Positions 26,977-43,635 of a stretch of DNA of 64,000 nucleotides are shown one piece after another. Under the pieces are notes generated by a model. The model saw only the letters and a list, made by a program, of their open reading frames with translations, did not search any database and was not told where the DNA came from. Source of the DNA: JAVJSD01 sp040219575 (lineage in GTDB: Bacteria > Planctomycetota > Planctomycetia > Pirellulales > Pirellulaceae); NCBI GenBank assembly GCA_040219575.1, contig JAVJSD010000003.1:23571-87570 (forward strand). Reading direction: 5' to 3'. The stretch's first letter is position 1; each line of letters begins with the position of its first letter. Position numbers and translations under genes: made by a program.

Positions 26977-27036
26977 TCACACGCCCGTCGGAAATTTGGC
27001 GAGCTGCGCTACATTGCGTTGCACCGTTCATGGAAG

Positions 27037-27275
27037 CGGCAGCGGTCTCAACTTCTCGACCAGTCGCAGCACCTGGGGCGCGCCCGCGTGGAACTTGCAC
27101 ATCACGCCCCACACCAGATCGCGGTGGGCGTGGTTGCGCTGGCCGAGTCGACCGAGGCGCCGCCGCGGGCGAAGAACTCCGAACCGGGAATCTCGGCGGT
27201 CCGCCAGGCGTCGGCGGAGACTTCGCAAATCGGAATCCTGCCGGTGCGATCGAGGTAGTAGCCAAACAGCCCGGG
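27037..27275 (-). pseudogene. Possible frameshifted gene fragment
   Basis: On the minus strand one frame gives protein-like sequence, LFGYYLDRTGRIPICEVSAD followed by AWRTAEIPGSEFFARGG, and then hits a stop. A second frame continues plausibly with NHAHRDLVWGVMCKFHAGAP and QVLRLVEKLRPLP. A single frameshift near 27140 would join them. There is no start codon, and a stop lies upstream in the first frame, so this looks like the decayed remnant of a gene. I do not recognise the family. Confidence 0.3.
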
Positions 27276-27359
27276 TCCGAGGGATCAATCTGGGCTAAGA
27301 GGTCAGCGCCTCAATGGGAAAAACAGATCTCCTCGCGAAACTCAAAGCTGCAGTTTCAC

Positions 27360-27402
27360 CAAACGAAACGACGTCCCACCACAAGGTTGCGGTGAGACGT
27401 CG
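27360..27402 (-). terminator. Intrinsic terminator of pckG
   Basis: A 12-bp stem (27369-27380 with 27391-27402, one G-T pair) is followed on the minus strand by TTTCGTTTGG. It begins ~30 nt past the pckG stop codon. Confidence 0.7.
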
Positions 27403-27430
27403 CGCAGCTCAATCGCGCCATTTCAGCACG

Positions 27431-29305
<1,875 letters not shown>

Positions 29306-30056
29306 CCGTCTCTTTCCTTGTTGTTGGCGTGCGATACCGAATAGACAACGATGTTGTTGGGGTGTCTTGCGAGTAAGCAAAACCCTTGCCGCCGCGTGAA
29401 AAGTTCCTTTAGGTTCCGACATCCGCCCTTGCGCCCGCTATTCTGGCGGAACTCGTGCGGATGGGGAACATGGCGTAGCAAGCCGCGCGCAGCCCTTGCG
29501 CACTGTGGCGCGCAGTTACGCACAAGCGAAGTGCATGCGCGGCATGGCCGCCCCCCGGGTGAATCCGGACGAGGCACATCGAGGCGGCGGGCAGAAATGT
29601 CCGTTTGCCAGAAAACTGGGGGAAGAGACCGAAACGGTGAGGACGCGTCACCGCAAGCCCAAAGGGTTGCGCGGGCATCGCTCCATTCGGAGCCGCTGGG
29701 TTGATCCCAGCGCCCCGCGGGGGGAGTAGCCCTGGCCTGCCCAGAATGCACGACGACAGCTGCCAGCCGCTTATCCGGTTTCTGTTCCACTCGCCCCCAT
29801 CGGCCTCGCCGGGCTCTTGCTCTTTCGGCGTTGTCAAAATAGGGGCATTAGCCACGGATGGAACACGGATGAAACACGGATGGGAAAAGATAGAAGAGCG
29901 ATCAATTTTCCGCAGTCCGGAACAAAAATAGGCTGGTTTCCCGCAGGGAGTCGTCCCGCTGTTGCGCAGGCCAGAGTGGCCCGGATTGTTCCCTGGCAAA
30001 CCTTCCGAGGAATGTCAGGCAGTGCCCGACCTACGGCGCGAACATGGTCCGACGGG
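29306..30056. other. Intergenic region upstream of pckG
   Basis: About 750 bases. It contains a 25-bp dispersed repeat at 29690-29714 (inverted copy of 1481-1505) and a short tandem of ACGGATGGAAC-like units near 29856-29885. The open frames here are not protein-like. The pckG promoter must lie in the left part but I cannot place it. Confidence 0.5.
29690..29714 (-). repeat. 25-bp dispersed repeat, inverted partner of 1481-1505
   Basis: Its complement reads GGCGCTGGGATCAACCCAGC then GGCTC. It matches the copy at 1481-1505 at about 23 of 25 positions and contains a CTGGG/CCCAG hairpin. Confidence 0.6.
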
Positions 30057-31550
30057 TCACCAGGTGGCCCGAATCTCGAAGGGGAACATCGGCTCGCGGC
30101 GGTGCGCGTACTCCAGCCGGGTCATGTCGGCGGTGGTTACGCCGGGGGTGTCGACGCGGAGGATGTGTTTGCAGACGGGGGCGTAGGCCGCCAGCGGGGC
30201 GTTCACGCCCTTGGCCACCAGCAGGTGGAACGCGCCGGGATCCAGCTCGCAGCTGATCAGCTGTTGCAGGCTGAACGGCGTCATGCGTCGCGAGGTAAGC
30301 ATCACCGTCAGGCCGTGCTCGGTGCGGACCACCGCCGTCCGCCCCTGGTCGAAATGCGTCATGCCGCCGTGCCGGGCCTCCGACTCCTGGAACTTTCCTT
30401 CGTACAGGCCGAGCACTTCGAAACGGGCGAAAAGCGGCGGGCCGTGGAGTTGGTCCGACTTGCCGCCGACGCTGAGTTCGAGCGAGGCGCCGACGCCCGC
30501 CGTTTCGGCCGCCGCCACCGATTCGGGATCGTACAGGCAGACCAGCGCGCGGGGCATTTTTCGCTCGGCGATGGCGTGGGCCAGCAGCGTGCCGTCGCCG
30601 GGGGAGCCTCCGCCGACGTTGTCGCCCATGTCGAGCAGGCAGATCGGTCCGCCGAGCGCGGCCGCCTGGTCGAGCGCCTCGTCGATGTGGATGTGCTTGC
30701 CGATGAACTCGCCGCGACGTTGCCACATGGCGGCGCCCAGGCGGTCGGCCTCCTGGCGGGCGAGGTCGGCGTCGCCGTCGGCCACCACCACCACGGCCGA
30801 GCCCATCTCGGCCACATCGGCGTAGGGGAAGCCGAGCATCACGCTGCACGAGAGCACGCCCGGCCTGCGCCGCACCTCGTCGACCAGACGGTAGTACGAG
30901 AGGCACGGTTCCTCGTTGGTGCATTGCTGTTCGATGTCGATCGCCATCGGCGGAAACGACGCCGCCATCGTGGGCCGCGCCTCGCCCGCCAAGGTGCGCA
31001 GCAGCAGCGCGGCGGCTTCCCGGCCGCGGGCGCGCTGGTCGATGTGGGGATTGGTGCGGTACGAAATCAGCGCGTCGCAGGCCTCGACCATTTTGGCCGA
31101 GAGGTTTGCGTGCGGATCGAGCGTGCCGATCAGGGGTGTGTCGCCGCCGACGCGTCGCCGGACTTCGCTGAGCCAATGGCCGTCGGCGTCGGGATACGGC
31201 ACGCTGACGGTGGCGCCGTGCGGGGCGAGCAGCAAACCGTCGAGCGGGCCGGCCTTCTCCAGCGCGGCGAACATCCGGCGCAGCAACTGCTCGATCGCCT
31301 CGGTCTGCACGCGCCCAAACGGCAGCGCCCGGGCGGCGAAGATCGGCACGACTTCGGCGTCGGCCTCGTCGAGCGTTTCGAAAAAGCCGCCGATCTCGTG
31401 ATGCGAGGCGGCCAGTTTCTCGCGAATGGCCTCGCCCTCGAGCAGCAGGTGCGAGGCGAAGTGCTCGAAGGTCGTCGGCTGACTGATGAACGTGTTTGAT
31501 TCCTGAAGCAGGGCGAGAATGCCGATCCGGGGCTTGTTGGCCACGTTCAT
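30057..31550 (-). CDS. M81-family metallopeptidase (MlrC/microcystin-LR degradation protein-like)
   Basis: A 497-residue protein of the MlrC family: an N-terminal DUF1485 part (RIGILALLQESNTFISQPTTF; LLLAPHGATVS; IGTLDPHANLSAKMVE) and a C-terminal MlrC part (CLLDMGDNVGGGSPGDGT; TPFSLQQLISCELDP). Family members are zinc peptidases or amidohydrolases; MlrC cleaves linearised microcystin, but most homologues have unknown substrates. There is no signal peptide, so the protein is probably cytosolic. The start ATG 31550 is immediately preceded by AAAGG. No neighbour suggests a substrate, although the divergent gene at 31935 is also a predicted amide hydrolase. Confidence 0.9.
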   Translation of the reverse strand: MNVANKPRIGILALLQESNTFISQPTTFEHFASHLLLEGEAIREKLAASHHEIGGFFETLDEADAEVVPIFAARALPFGRVQTEAIEQLLRRMFAALEKAGPLDGLLLAPHGATVSVPYPDADGHWLSEVRRRVGGDTPLIGTLDPHANLSAKMVEACDALISYRTNPHIDQRARGREAAALLLRTLAGEARPTMAASFPPMAIDIEQQCTNEEPCLSYYRLVDEVRRRPGVLSCSVMLGFPYADVAEMGSAVVVVADGDADLARQEADRLGAAMWQRRGEFIGKHIHIDEALDQAAALGGPICLLDMGDNVGGGSPGDGTLLAHAIAERKMPRALVCLYDPESVAAAETAGVGASLELSVGGKSDQLHGPPLFARFEVLGLYEGKFQESEARHGGMTHFDQGRTAVVRTEHGLTVMLTSRRMTPFSLQQLISCELDPGAFHLLVAKGVNAPLAAYAPVCKHILRVDTPGVTTADMTRLEYAHRREPMFPFEIRATW

Positions 31551-31934
31551 CCTTTCGATTGCGGGTCGCCGGAGTAGGTGTCGGGCGGAGGTCGCTGATT
31601 ATCGGCGGTCGCACGCGCGGAGACAAGTCGCGACGCGACGTCGTTGTTCGGGCGACAAGACGAATCGCTGATCGCAGCGCGGGCGCCTATCGTAGGCGAC
31701 GTCGTGCGCACGACCCCGAACTAGCTGGAAACGTTGCTGCAACGATCCGCCGACGCCTTCGCTTCGGCTCGCCGTTAAAGTTAAACGAGTCGATCGCCAT
31801 GGATGCTTTGACAATGAATAGTGCAGGCCTCAATAAACCCCACCGTCTCGGGAGCTTGTTGGTGGCGAAGGCCCTTGGGGCGCATTTAGAATAGGCTCAC
31901 TCCGCATTCACGCACCGCCTTGGGAGGCTCCTCG
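31551..31934. other. Intergenic region between divergent hydrolase genes
   Basis: About 384 bases between two divergent genes. It holds copy 2 of the ~90-bp repeat (31694-31795). A TTGACA at 31808-31813 and a TAGAAT at 31887-31892 are present but do not form correctly spaced promoters with each other. Confidence 0.5.
31694..31795 (+). repeat. Dispersed ~100-bp repeat, copy 2 (partner at 1351-1442)
   Basis: It shares the blocks GTGCGCACGACCCCG and CGATCCGCCGACGCCTTC with the copy 30 kb to the left, with small insertions near its right end. Confidence 0.7.
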
Positions 31935-34784
31935 ATGCATCGTTGGCTTGTCGCACTGCTCACCGTGTCGTCGCTGCTGCTGGTTTCGCGACGGCTGCCC
32001 GCCGAAACGTACGATGTGATCATTCGCGGCGGCACGGTTTACGATGGCTCGGGCGACAACCCGCGGCGGGCCGACGTGGCGATCAACGGCGATTCGATCG
32101 TGCGGATCGGCGATTTGTCGCAAGACAAAGGCCGGAGCGAGATCGATGCGAAAGGCAAGGCGGTCTCGCCCGGCTTCATCAACATGCTGAGTTGGGCCAC
32201 GCGGTCGCTGTTCGCCGACGGCTCGGCCAGCAGCGATGTGCATCAAGGCGTGACGCTGGAGGTGTTCGGCGAAGGCTGGTCGATGGGGCCGCTCAACGAA
32301 GCGATGCGGCGCGACCTTCTCGAAAACCAGGGCGACATCAAGTACCACGTCACCTGGACGTCGCTCGCCGAGTACATGCAGCAACTCGAGCAGCGTGGCG
32401 TGGCGGTGAACGTCGCGTCGTTCGTCGGGGCCACCACTGTTCGGATTCACACCGTCGGCTACGAGGACCGCCCCCCGACGGCCGAGGAACTCGATGTGAT
32501 GCGCCGCCTGGTCCGCCAGGAAATGGAGGCGGGAGCGCTCGGCATCGGCTCGTCGCTGATCTATACGCCCGCGTTCTACGCCAAGACCGACGAACTGATT
32601 GAACTCTGCAAAGCGGCCGCCCCGTACGACGGCATGTACATCTCGCACCTCCGCAGCGAGGGGAACACGCTGTTGGAGGCGGTCGACGAACTGCTGGAGA
32701 TCGCCCGCCGGGCCGGGGTGCCGGCCGAGATCTATCACCTCAAGGCGGCCGGCAAGGAGAACTGGGACAAGCTCGACGACGTAGTCCGCAAGGTCGAACG
32801 GGCTCGCGCGGAGGGGCTGTACATCACCGCCGACATGTACACCTACACCGCCGGCGCCACCGGGTTGAGCGCGTCGATGCCGCCCTGGGTGCAGGAGGGG
32901 GGATTCGATCGCTGGCGCGACCGGCTGATCGATCCCAAGATTCGCGATCGTGTGGTCAAGGAGATGCGTACGCCCACCGACGACTGGGAGAACCTGTTGT
33001 TGATGGCCGGTTCGGCCGACAAGGTGTTGCTGGTGGGTTTCAAGAATCCCGCCATGAAGCATCTGACCGGCAAGTCGCTCGGCGAGGTGGCGCGGCAGCG
33101 CGGCAAGTCGCCGGAGGAAACCGCCATGGACCTGGTGATCGAAGACGGCAGCCGCGTGGAGTGCGTGTACTTCCTGATGAGCGAGGAGAACGTCAAGCGG
33201 AAGATCGCGTTGCCGTGGGTCACCTTCGACAGCGACGCCCCGGCCCCCGCGCCGGAGGGCGTGTTTCTGAAATCGAATCCGCATCCCCGCGCCTACGGCA
33301 ACTTCGCCCGCTTGCTGGGGAAATACGTGCGCGACGAGAAGGTGATTCCGCTTCAGACCGCCATTCACAAGCTGACCGCCTTGCCGGCGATGAACCTCGG
33401 CCTGCGGCGGCGCGGACGACTCGCGGAGGGATACTTCGCCGACGTGGTGGTGTTCGACCCCGCGGAGATCGCCGATCGGGCCACCTTCGACGATCCGCAT
33501 CAACTGGCCGTCGGCGTCGAGCACGTGCTGGTCAACGGCACGCCCGTGCTGGCGGGCGGCAAGTTGACCGGCAAGACGTCGGGACGCTTCGTCCGCGGCG
33601 TCGGAGTCTACCGCAACGACGCCTATCGCAACCAGGACGTGAAGTTGACCGACGCAGGACGCCGTGTACACGAGGCGGGCTTTGTGTTCGATGGGCACAA
33701 CGATCTGCCTTGGGCGCTCCGCAACAAGGCGTCTTCGTCGTTCGAGCGGCTCGACATCGCCCAGCCGCAGCCGACGCTGAACACCGACATTCCGCGATTG
33801 AAAAAAGGCAATGTCGGCGCGCAATTCTGGTCGGTCTATGTGCCGGCCGAGACCGCCAAAACCGGCGAGGCGCTGCTGCAGACGCTGCAGCAGATCGAAC
33901 TGGTCAACGCCATGATCGAGCGCTACCCGGACACGTTCGAACTGGCCCGCACGGTGAGCGACATCGAGCGGATTCGCGGCAAGGGGAAGATCGCTTCGCT
34001 GATCGGCGTGGAGGGAGGGCATTCGATCGAGAACTCGCTGGAGAATCTCCGCCGGCTGCACAAGCTGGGAGCGGGCTACATGACGATCACGCACAGCGAC
34101 ACGCTCGACTGGGCCGATTCGGCCACCGACGATCCGAAGCACGGCGGCTTGAACGCCTTCGGCGAGCAGGTCGTCCGCGAGATGAACCGGCTCGGCATGC
34201 TGGTCGATCTGTCGCACGTTGCGCCCGAGACGATGAAGGACGCGATCCGCGTCAGCGAGGCGCCGATCATCTACTCGCACTCGTCGGCCCGGGCCGTGGC
34301 GGATCATCCGCGCAACGTCCCCGACGACGTGCTGCGGCAGGTGAAGGAGAACGGCGGCGTGGTGATGGTCAACTTCTTTTCCGGATTCGTGGTGCCCGCG
34401 TCGGCCCAAAAGATGAGCGAGATGTTCGCCGTCAGCCGCGAGCTGCGGGCCAAGTTTCCCAAGGAGGAGGACTACCAGCGGGAGCGGAAGAAGTGGGAGG
34501 TTCGCAACCCATACGACGCAGGCACACTGCATCACGTGGTCGACCACATCGACCACATCGTGCGCGTGGCGGGCATCGACCATGTCGGCCTGGGGAGCGA
34601 CTTCGACGGCGTGAGTAAATTGCCGCGGCAGCTGGAAGACGTCTCGACCTATCCGCTGATCACGCAAGAACTGCTCAACCGCGGTTACACCGAGGCCGAG
34701 ATTCACAAGATCCTCTCCGGCAACCTGTTGCGCGTGATGCGCGAGGCCGAGCGTGTCTCCCGCCGACTGTCCGAAGCGAAGTAG
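31935..34784 (+). CDS. Fusion of N-acyl-D-amino-acid deacylase-like amidohydrolase and M19 (renal-type) dipeptidase
   Basis: A 949-residue exported protein (signal peptide MHRWLVALLTVSSLLLVS). Residues ~25-545 are a D-aminoacylase-type amidohydrolase (YDVIIRGGTVYDGSG; GALGIGSSLIYTP; YISHLRSEGN; EIYHLKAAGKENW; TFDSDAPAP; ADVVVFDP). The usual HxH after PGFID is replaced by PGFINMLSWATRSL, so this half belongs to the divergent subfamily with altered metal ligands. Residues ~570-945 are a complete M19 dipeptidase: DGHNDLPW, GVEGGHSIENSLENLRRL, MLVDLSHVAPETM, IIYSHSSARA and GLGSDFDGV, with all metal ligands. The two activities would suit stepwise breakdown of N-acyl or D-amino-acid-containing peptides, which is inference. 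ATG 31935 has GGGAGG upstream. A terminator follows the stop. Confidence 0.92.
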   Translation: MHRWLVALLTVSSLLLVSRRLPAETYDVIIRGGTVYDGSGDNPRRADVAINGDSIVRIGDLSQDKGRSEIDAKGKAVSPGFINMLSWATRSLFADGSASSDVHQGVTLEVFGEGWSMGPLNEAMRRDLLENQGDIKYHVTWTSLAEYMQQLEQRGVAVNVASFVGATTVRIHTVGYEDRPPTAEELDVMRRLVRQEMEAGALGIGSSLIYTPAFYAKTDELIELCKAAAPYDGMYISHLRSEGNTLLEAVDELLEIARRAGVPAEIYHLKAAGKENWDKLDDVVRKVERARAEGLYITADMYTYTAGATGLSASMPPWVQEGGFDRWRDRLIDPKIRDRVVKEMRTPTDDWENLLLMAGSADKVLLVGFKNPAMKHLTGKSLGEVARQRGKSPEETAMDLVIEDGSRVECVYFLMSEENVKRKIALPWVTFDSDAPAPAPEGVFLKSNPHPRAYGNFARLLGKYVRDEKVIPLQTAIHKLTALPAMNLGLRRRGRLAEGYFADVVVFDPAEIADRATFDDPHQLAVGVEHVLVNGTPVLAGGKLTGKTSGRFVRGVGVYRNDAYRNQDVKLTDAGRRVHEAGFVFDGHNDLPWALRNKASSSFERLDIAQPQPTLNTDIPRLKKGNVGAQFWSVYVPAETAKTGEALLQTLQQIELVNAMIERYPDTFELARTVSDIERIRGKGKIASLIGVEGGHSIENSLENLRRLHKLGAGYMTITHSDTLDWADSATDDPKHGGLNAFGEQVVREMNRLGMLVDLSHVAPETMKDAIRVSEAPIIYSHSSARAVADHPRNVPDDVLRQVKENGGVVMVNFFSGFVVPASAQKMSEMFAVSRELRAKFPKEEDYQRERKKWEVRNPYDAGTLHHVVDHIDHIVRVAGIDHVGLGSDFDGVSKLPRQLEDVSTYPLITQELLNRGYTEAEIHKILSGNLLRVMREAERVSRRLSEAK

Positions 34785-34809
34785 CCGCCCACGCCGGCGG
34801 TATTTTTTT
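34784..34809 (+). terminator. Intrinsic terminator after the aminoacylase-dipeptidase gene
   Basis: GCCGCC-CACGCC-GGCGGT (34784-34801) is followed by A and seven T (34803-34809). It begins at the last base of the stop codon. Confidence 0.7.
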
Positions 34810-34998
34810 CACCGCCAGGCTCACGGCCTGTTCGTGTGAAAGTCTCGCGCCATTGACGCCGAGAAACCGGCTCGCACCTCGACGGCGGCCAGGGAGTTAG
34901 CTCGAGAAGGCGCGAATCCGCTGGACCCGCAGGCCGGCAACTCCTTAAAATCGAGGGTCTACTCCAGCGTCCATTCTCTCCTCTCTATTGGCGCTACC

Positions 34999-37806
<2,808 letters not shown>

Positions 37807-38404
37807 ACCGTCAGCCTGACCAAGGGAGGTGAATCGGCTACCACACGCCGTCTTCGCCGATAGGGCCCAATAGCATGGTGACCACACCGACGCAGACGAG
37901 GCCATGGGAACCGAGCGCAGGAGTTCGAACCGCATTGCGGTGCACCCGCGCAGCAAGACTCTGTACATCAGCAGCAAGCGCATCGGCGCCCGGCTCCGGC
38001 AAGGCCGGCGGCAGCGAAGCAAGTAGCATGGCCGCCCCCGGCCGTGAATCGGCGGTCCATCAATTGGAGCGTCGGTGCTTCGTTCGATCCGCATGCAGGG
38101 AGACGTCGCTTTCGCTCACGCGGGTCTTCAGGAAGTAAGAGCCACGTGGTGCAGCGCTTCTTCACGGCCGAGGGCGACCATGCTACGGAAATACACCCCG
38201 ACAACCGGATGCTGCGAACGCCCGTGTGCTTGCGCGATCGCCTCGCGAACCCGGCGGGGGCTCGCGCGTGTCCTTGCGAGCGGAAACTGCACCCACGAGG
38301 TTCGTGTTGCGACCGGTGGGGCAATTTGGGATAGTTAAAGACTACCCGGAGGCCGAGTGGCCTCGCTGGGCAATATGTGTTCCTTTTGCCACCCAACGGC
38401 CGCG
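37807..38404. other. Intergenic region upstream of metH
   Basis: About 600 bases, largely occupied by copy 2 of the ~300-bp repeat (37910-38223). The remainder includes a GAGGCC-GAGT-GGCCTC hairpin around 38350-38365, about 40 bp before the metH start. I looked for a cobalamin riboswitch and found no B12 box. Confidence 0.6.
37910..38223 (+). repeat. ~314-bp dispersed repeat with inverted-repeat arms, copy 2 (copy 1 at 15869-16153)
   Basis: It shares full-length, interrupted homology with 15869-16153. Its 26-bp arms are at 38023-38048 and 38161-38186, with two mismatches, around a 112-bp loop. It is longer than copy 1 because of an insertion in the loop. No coding capacity is shared by the copies. 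Confidence 0.8.
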
Positions 38405-42106
<3,702 letters not shown>

Positions 42107-42117
42107 ACGATTCGCGC

Positions 42118-42183
42118 CCAGCCGACGGCTTCGCCGTCGTGGCCGATCTTCCTAATTTCGCGACGGCGGAGCCGTCGGCTTGG
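42118..42183. repeat. Inverted repeat of GCCGACGGC type after metH
   Basis: Arms CCAGCCGACGGCTTCGCCGT... (42118-42139) and ...CGGCGGAGCCGTCGGCTTGG (42161-42183). Each arm is itself nearly self-complementary. It starts 11 nt after the metH stop codon and may end the transcript, although no T-run follows. A related copy is at 43566-43626. Confidence 0.7.
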
Positions 42184-42281
42184 GAGTGTGTCTAATTGGT
42201 CGACGTGGGTGTCGTTTTGCGCGACACCGACGGCCGCAATCACGATCGGGCCGCAAACGCAACTCTTGCGCGACGTGACGG

Positions 42282-42311
42282 TTGCGCGGCGTGGTGGGGG
42301 TGTGCTATCTT
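42282..42311 (+). promoter_or_regulatory. Putative sigma-70 promoter for the prenyltransferase-repeat gene
   Basis: TTGCGC (42282-42287), 18-bp spacer, TATCTT (42306-42311), 75 bp upstream of the ATG. Confidence 0.4.
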
Positions 42312-42386
42312 GGAATGTCGTTTGCGGCAAGAAACAATCACCGGCGCGATTTTCACGTCGGAGACGATCCAATTCGGAGAAGAACG

Positions 42387-43538
42387 ATGCAAAAGATGGT
42401 ACGCCGGCGTGAGGGAGTTTGTCGAGGACGATGTGCGCTCGTCTTCGCCGTGAGCTGTGCGCTCTTGATGGGGGCGACCACGGTGTCGGCGGCCGACGCG
42501 AATAAAACCGGCGTCGACTCTGAGAAATACGAAAAGGCCGTCAGCAAGGCGGTGCAGTATTTCGAGACCGCCCAGGGCGAAGATGGTTCGTTCAGCGCGC
42601 AGGTCGGCATCGGTCCCACGGCGCTGGCCACGCTGGCGATCCTTCGCACCGGCCGCTCGGTCGACACGCCGGTCGTCGCCAAGGCCCTCAAGTATTTGGA
42701 GACGTTCGTCCGTCCAGACGGCGGCATCTATCCACAGGGCAGTCGGCTGGCGAACTACGAGACCTGCATCGGCCTGATGTGCTTCCAGCAGGCCAACAAA
42801 GATGGCCGTTACGACAAGATCGTCAATCGCGCCGAAGCGTTCATCCGCAAGGGACAGTGGGGCGCCGGCGACGAGAAGGACAAGTCGGACCGGTACTACG
42901 GCGGGGCGGGCTACGCCGGTGCGTCGCGGCCCGACCTGTCGAACACGGCGTTTTTGGTCGACACGCTGAAGGCGGCCGGGGCCGACAGCAACGACGCCGC
43001 GCTGCAGCGGGCGCTGGTGTTCGTCTCCCGCTGCCAGAACCTGGAGACGGAGCACAATACCACGTCGTTCGCCGCCAAGGTGAACGACGGCGGTTTTTAC
43101 TACACCTGCGCCATCGACGAGCAGGACGCCACCCGCGAGAACCCCGACGGCGCGTTGCGGAGCTACGGCGCGATGACCTACTCGGGCCTCAAGAGCATGA
43201 TTTACGCCGGCGTCTCCGAGGACGATCCGCGGGTCAAGGCGGCCGTCACCTGGATCGCCAAGAATTACTCGCTCGAGAGCAATCCGGGCATGGGCGACGC
43301 CGGGCTGTTCTACTACTACCACACCTTCTCGAAGGCGCTCGACGCGCTGGGCGCCGAGACGATCGACGACGCCGAAGGAAAACAGCACAACTGGCGCGCG
43401 GAACTCGTCGAGGAACTCGCTTCCCGGCAGCAGAAGAACGGTTCGTGGGTCAACGAGAATCGCCGCTGGCTGGAAAACGACCCGAACCTGTGCAGCGCGT
43501 TTGCGCTGCTCTCCTTGACGTACTGCCAGCCGGAGTAG
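42387..43538 (+). CDS. Secreted prenyltransferase/squalene-cyclase repeat protein (alpha/alpha toroid)
   Basis: A 383-residue exported protein. The signal peptide (RGRCALVFAVSCALLMGATT, ending VSA-AD) is followed by repeated helix pairs with QxxDGSF/GG motifs: FETAQGEDGSFSAQVGIGPT, FVRPDGGIYPQGSRLANYET, VNDGGFYYTCA, SRQQKNGSWVNENRRWLEND. These repeats form the toroid of terpene cyclases and protein prenyltransferases. Export and the absence of a recognisable DxDD acid motif argue against a terpene cyclase, so a binding or structural role is more likely. ATG 42387 has CGGAGAAG upstream; an earlier in-frame start would hide the signal peptide. It is flanked on both sides by related inverted repeats. 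Confidence 0.85.
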   Translation: MQKMVRRREGVCRGRCALVFAVSCALLMGATTVSAADANKTGVDSEKYEKAVSKAVQYFETAQGEDGSFSAQVGIGPTALATLAILRTGRSVDTPVVAKALKYLETFVRPDGGIYPQGSRLANYETCIGLMCFQQANKDGRYDKIVNRAEAFIRKGQWGAGDEKDKSDRYYGGAGYAGASRPDLSNTAFLVDTLKAAGADSNDAALQRALVFVSRCQNLETEHNTTSFAAKVNDGGFYYTCAIDEQDATRENPDGALRSYGAMTYSGLKSMIYAGVSEDDPRVKAAVTWIAKNYSLESNPGMGDAGLFYYYHTFSKALDALGAETIDDAEGKQHNWRAELVEELASRQQKNGSWVNENRRWLENDPNLCSAFALLSLTYCQPE

Positions 43539-43565
43539 TGGTTTTGGTGAGTGGGCGATTCCACT

Positions 43566-43626
43566 CCAAGCCGACGACTTGTCGTCGCTGTGAGCCAGGC
43601 AGGCGACGGCCAAGCCGTCGACTTGG
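43566..43626. repeat. Inverted repeat related to 42118-42183
   Basis: Imperfect arms CCAAGCCGACGACTTGTCGT... (43566-43588) and ...CGGCCAAGCCGTCGACTTGG (43603-43626). It lies between the convergent prenyltransferase-repeat and beta-propeller genes and could fold in either transcript. Confidence 0.65.
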
Positions 43627-43635
43627 ACGACTCGG

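Noticed and set aside
31808..31892. TTGACA and TAGAAT upstream of the aminoacylase-dipeptidase gene
   Set aside because: The hexamers are 73 bp apart, and neither has a good partner at 16-18 bp, so no promoter was called.
31908..34706. Long open frame on the minus strand opposite the aminoacylase-dipeptidase gene
   Set aside because: Same reason: low-complexity Arg/His/Val/Leu composition, no motifs, and a well-supported gene on the plus strand.
37807..38404. Possible cobalamin or SAM riboswitch upstream of metH
   Set aside because: I looked for the B12 box and for S-box-like conserved cores and found neither; the region is mostly a dispersed repeat.
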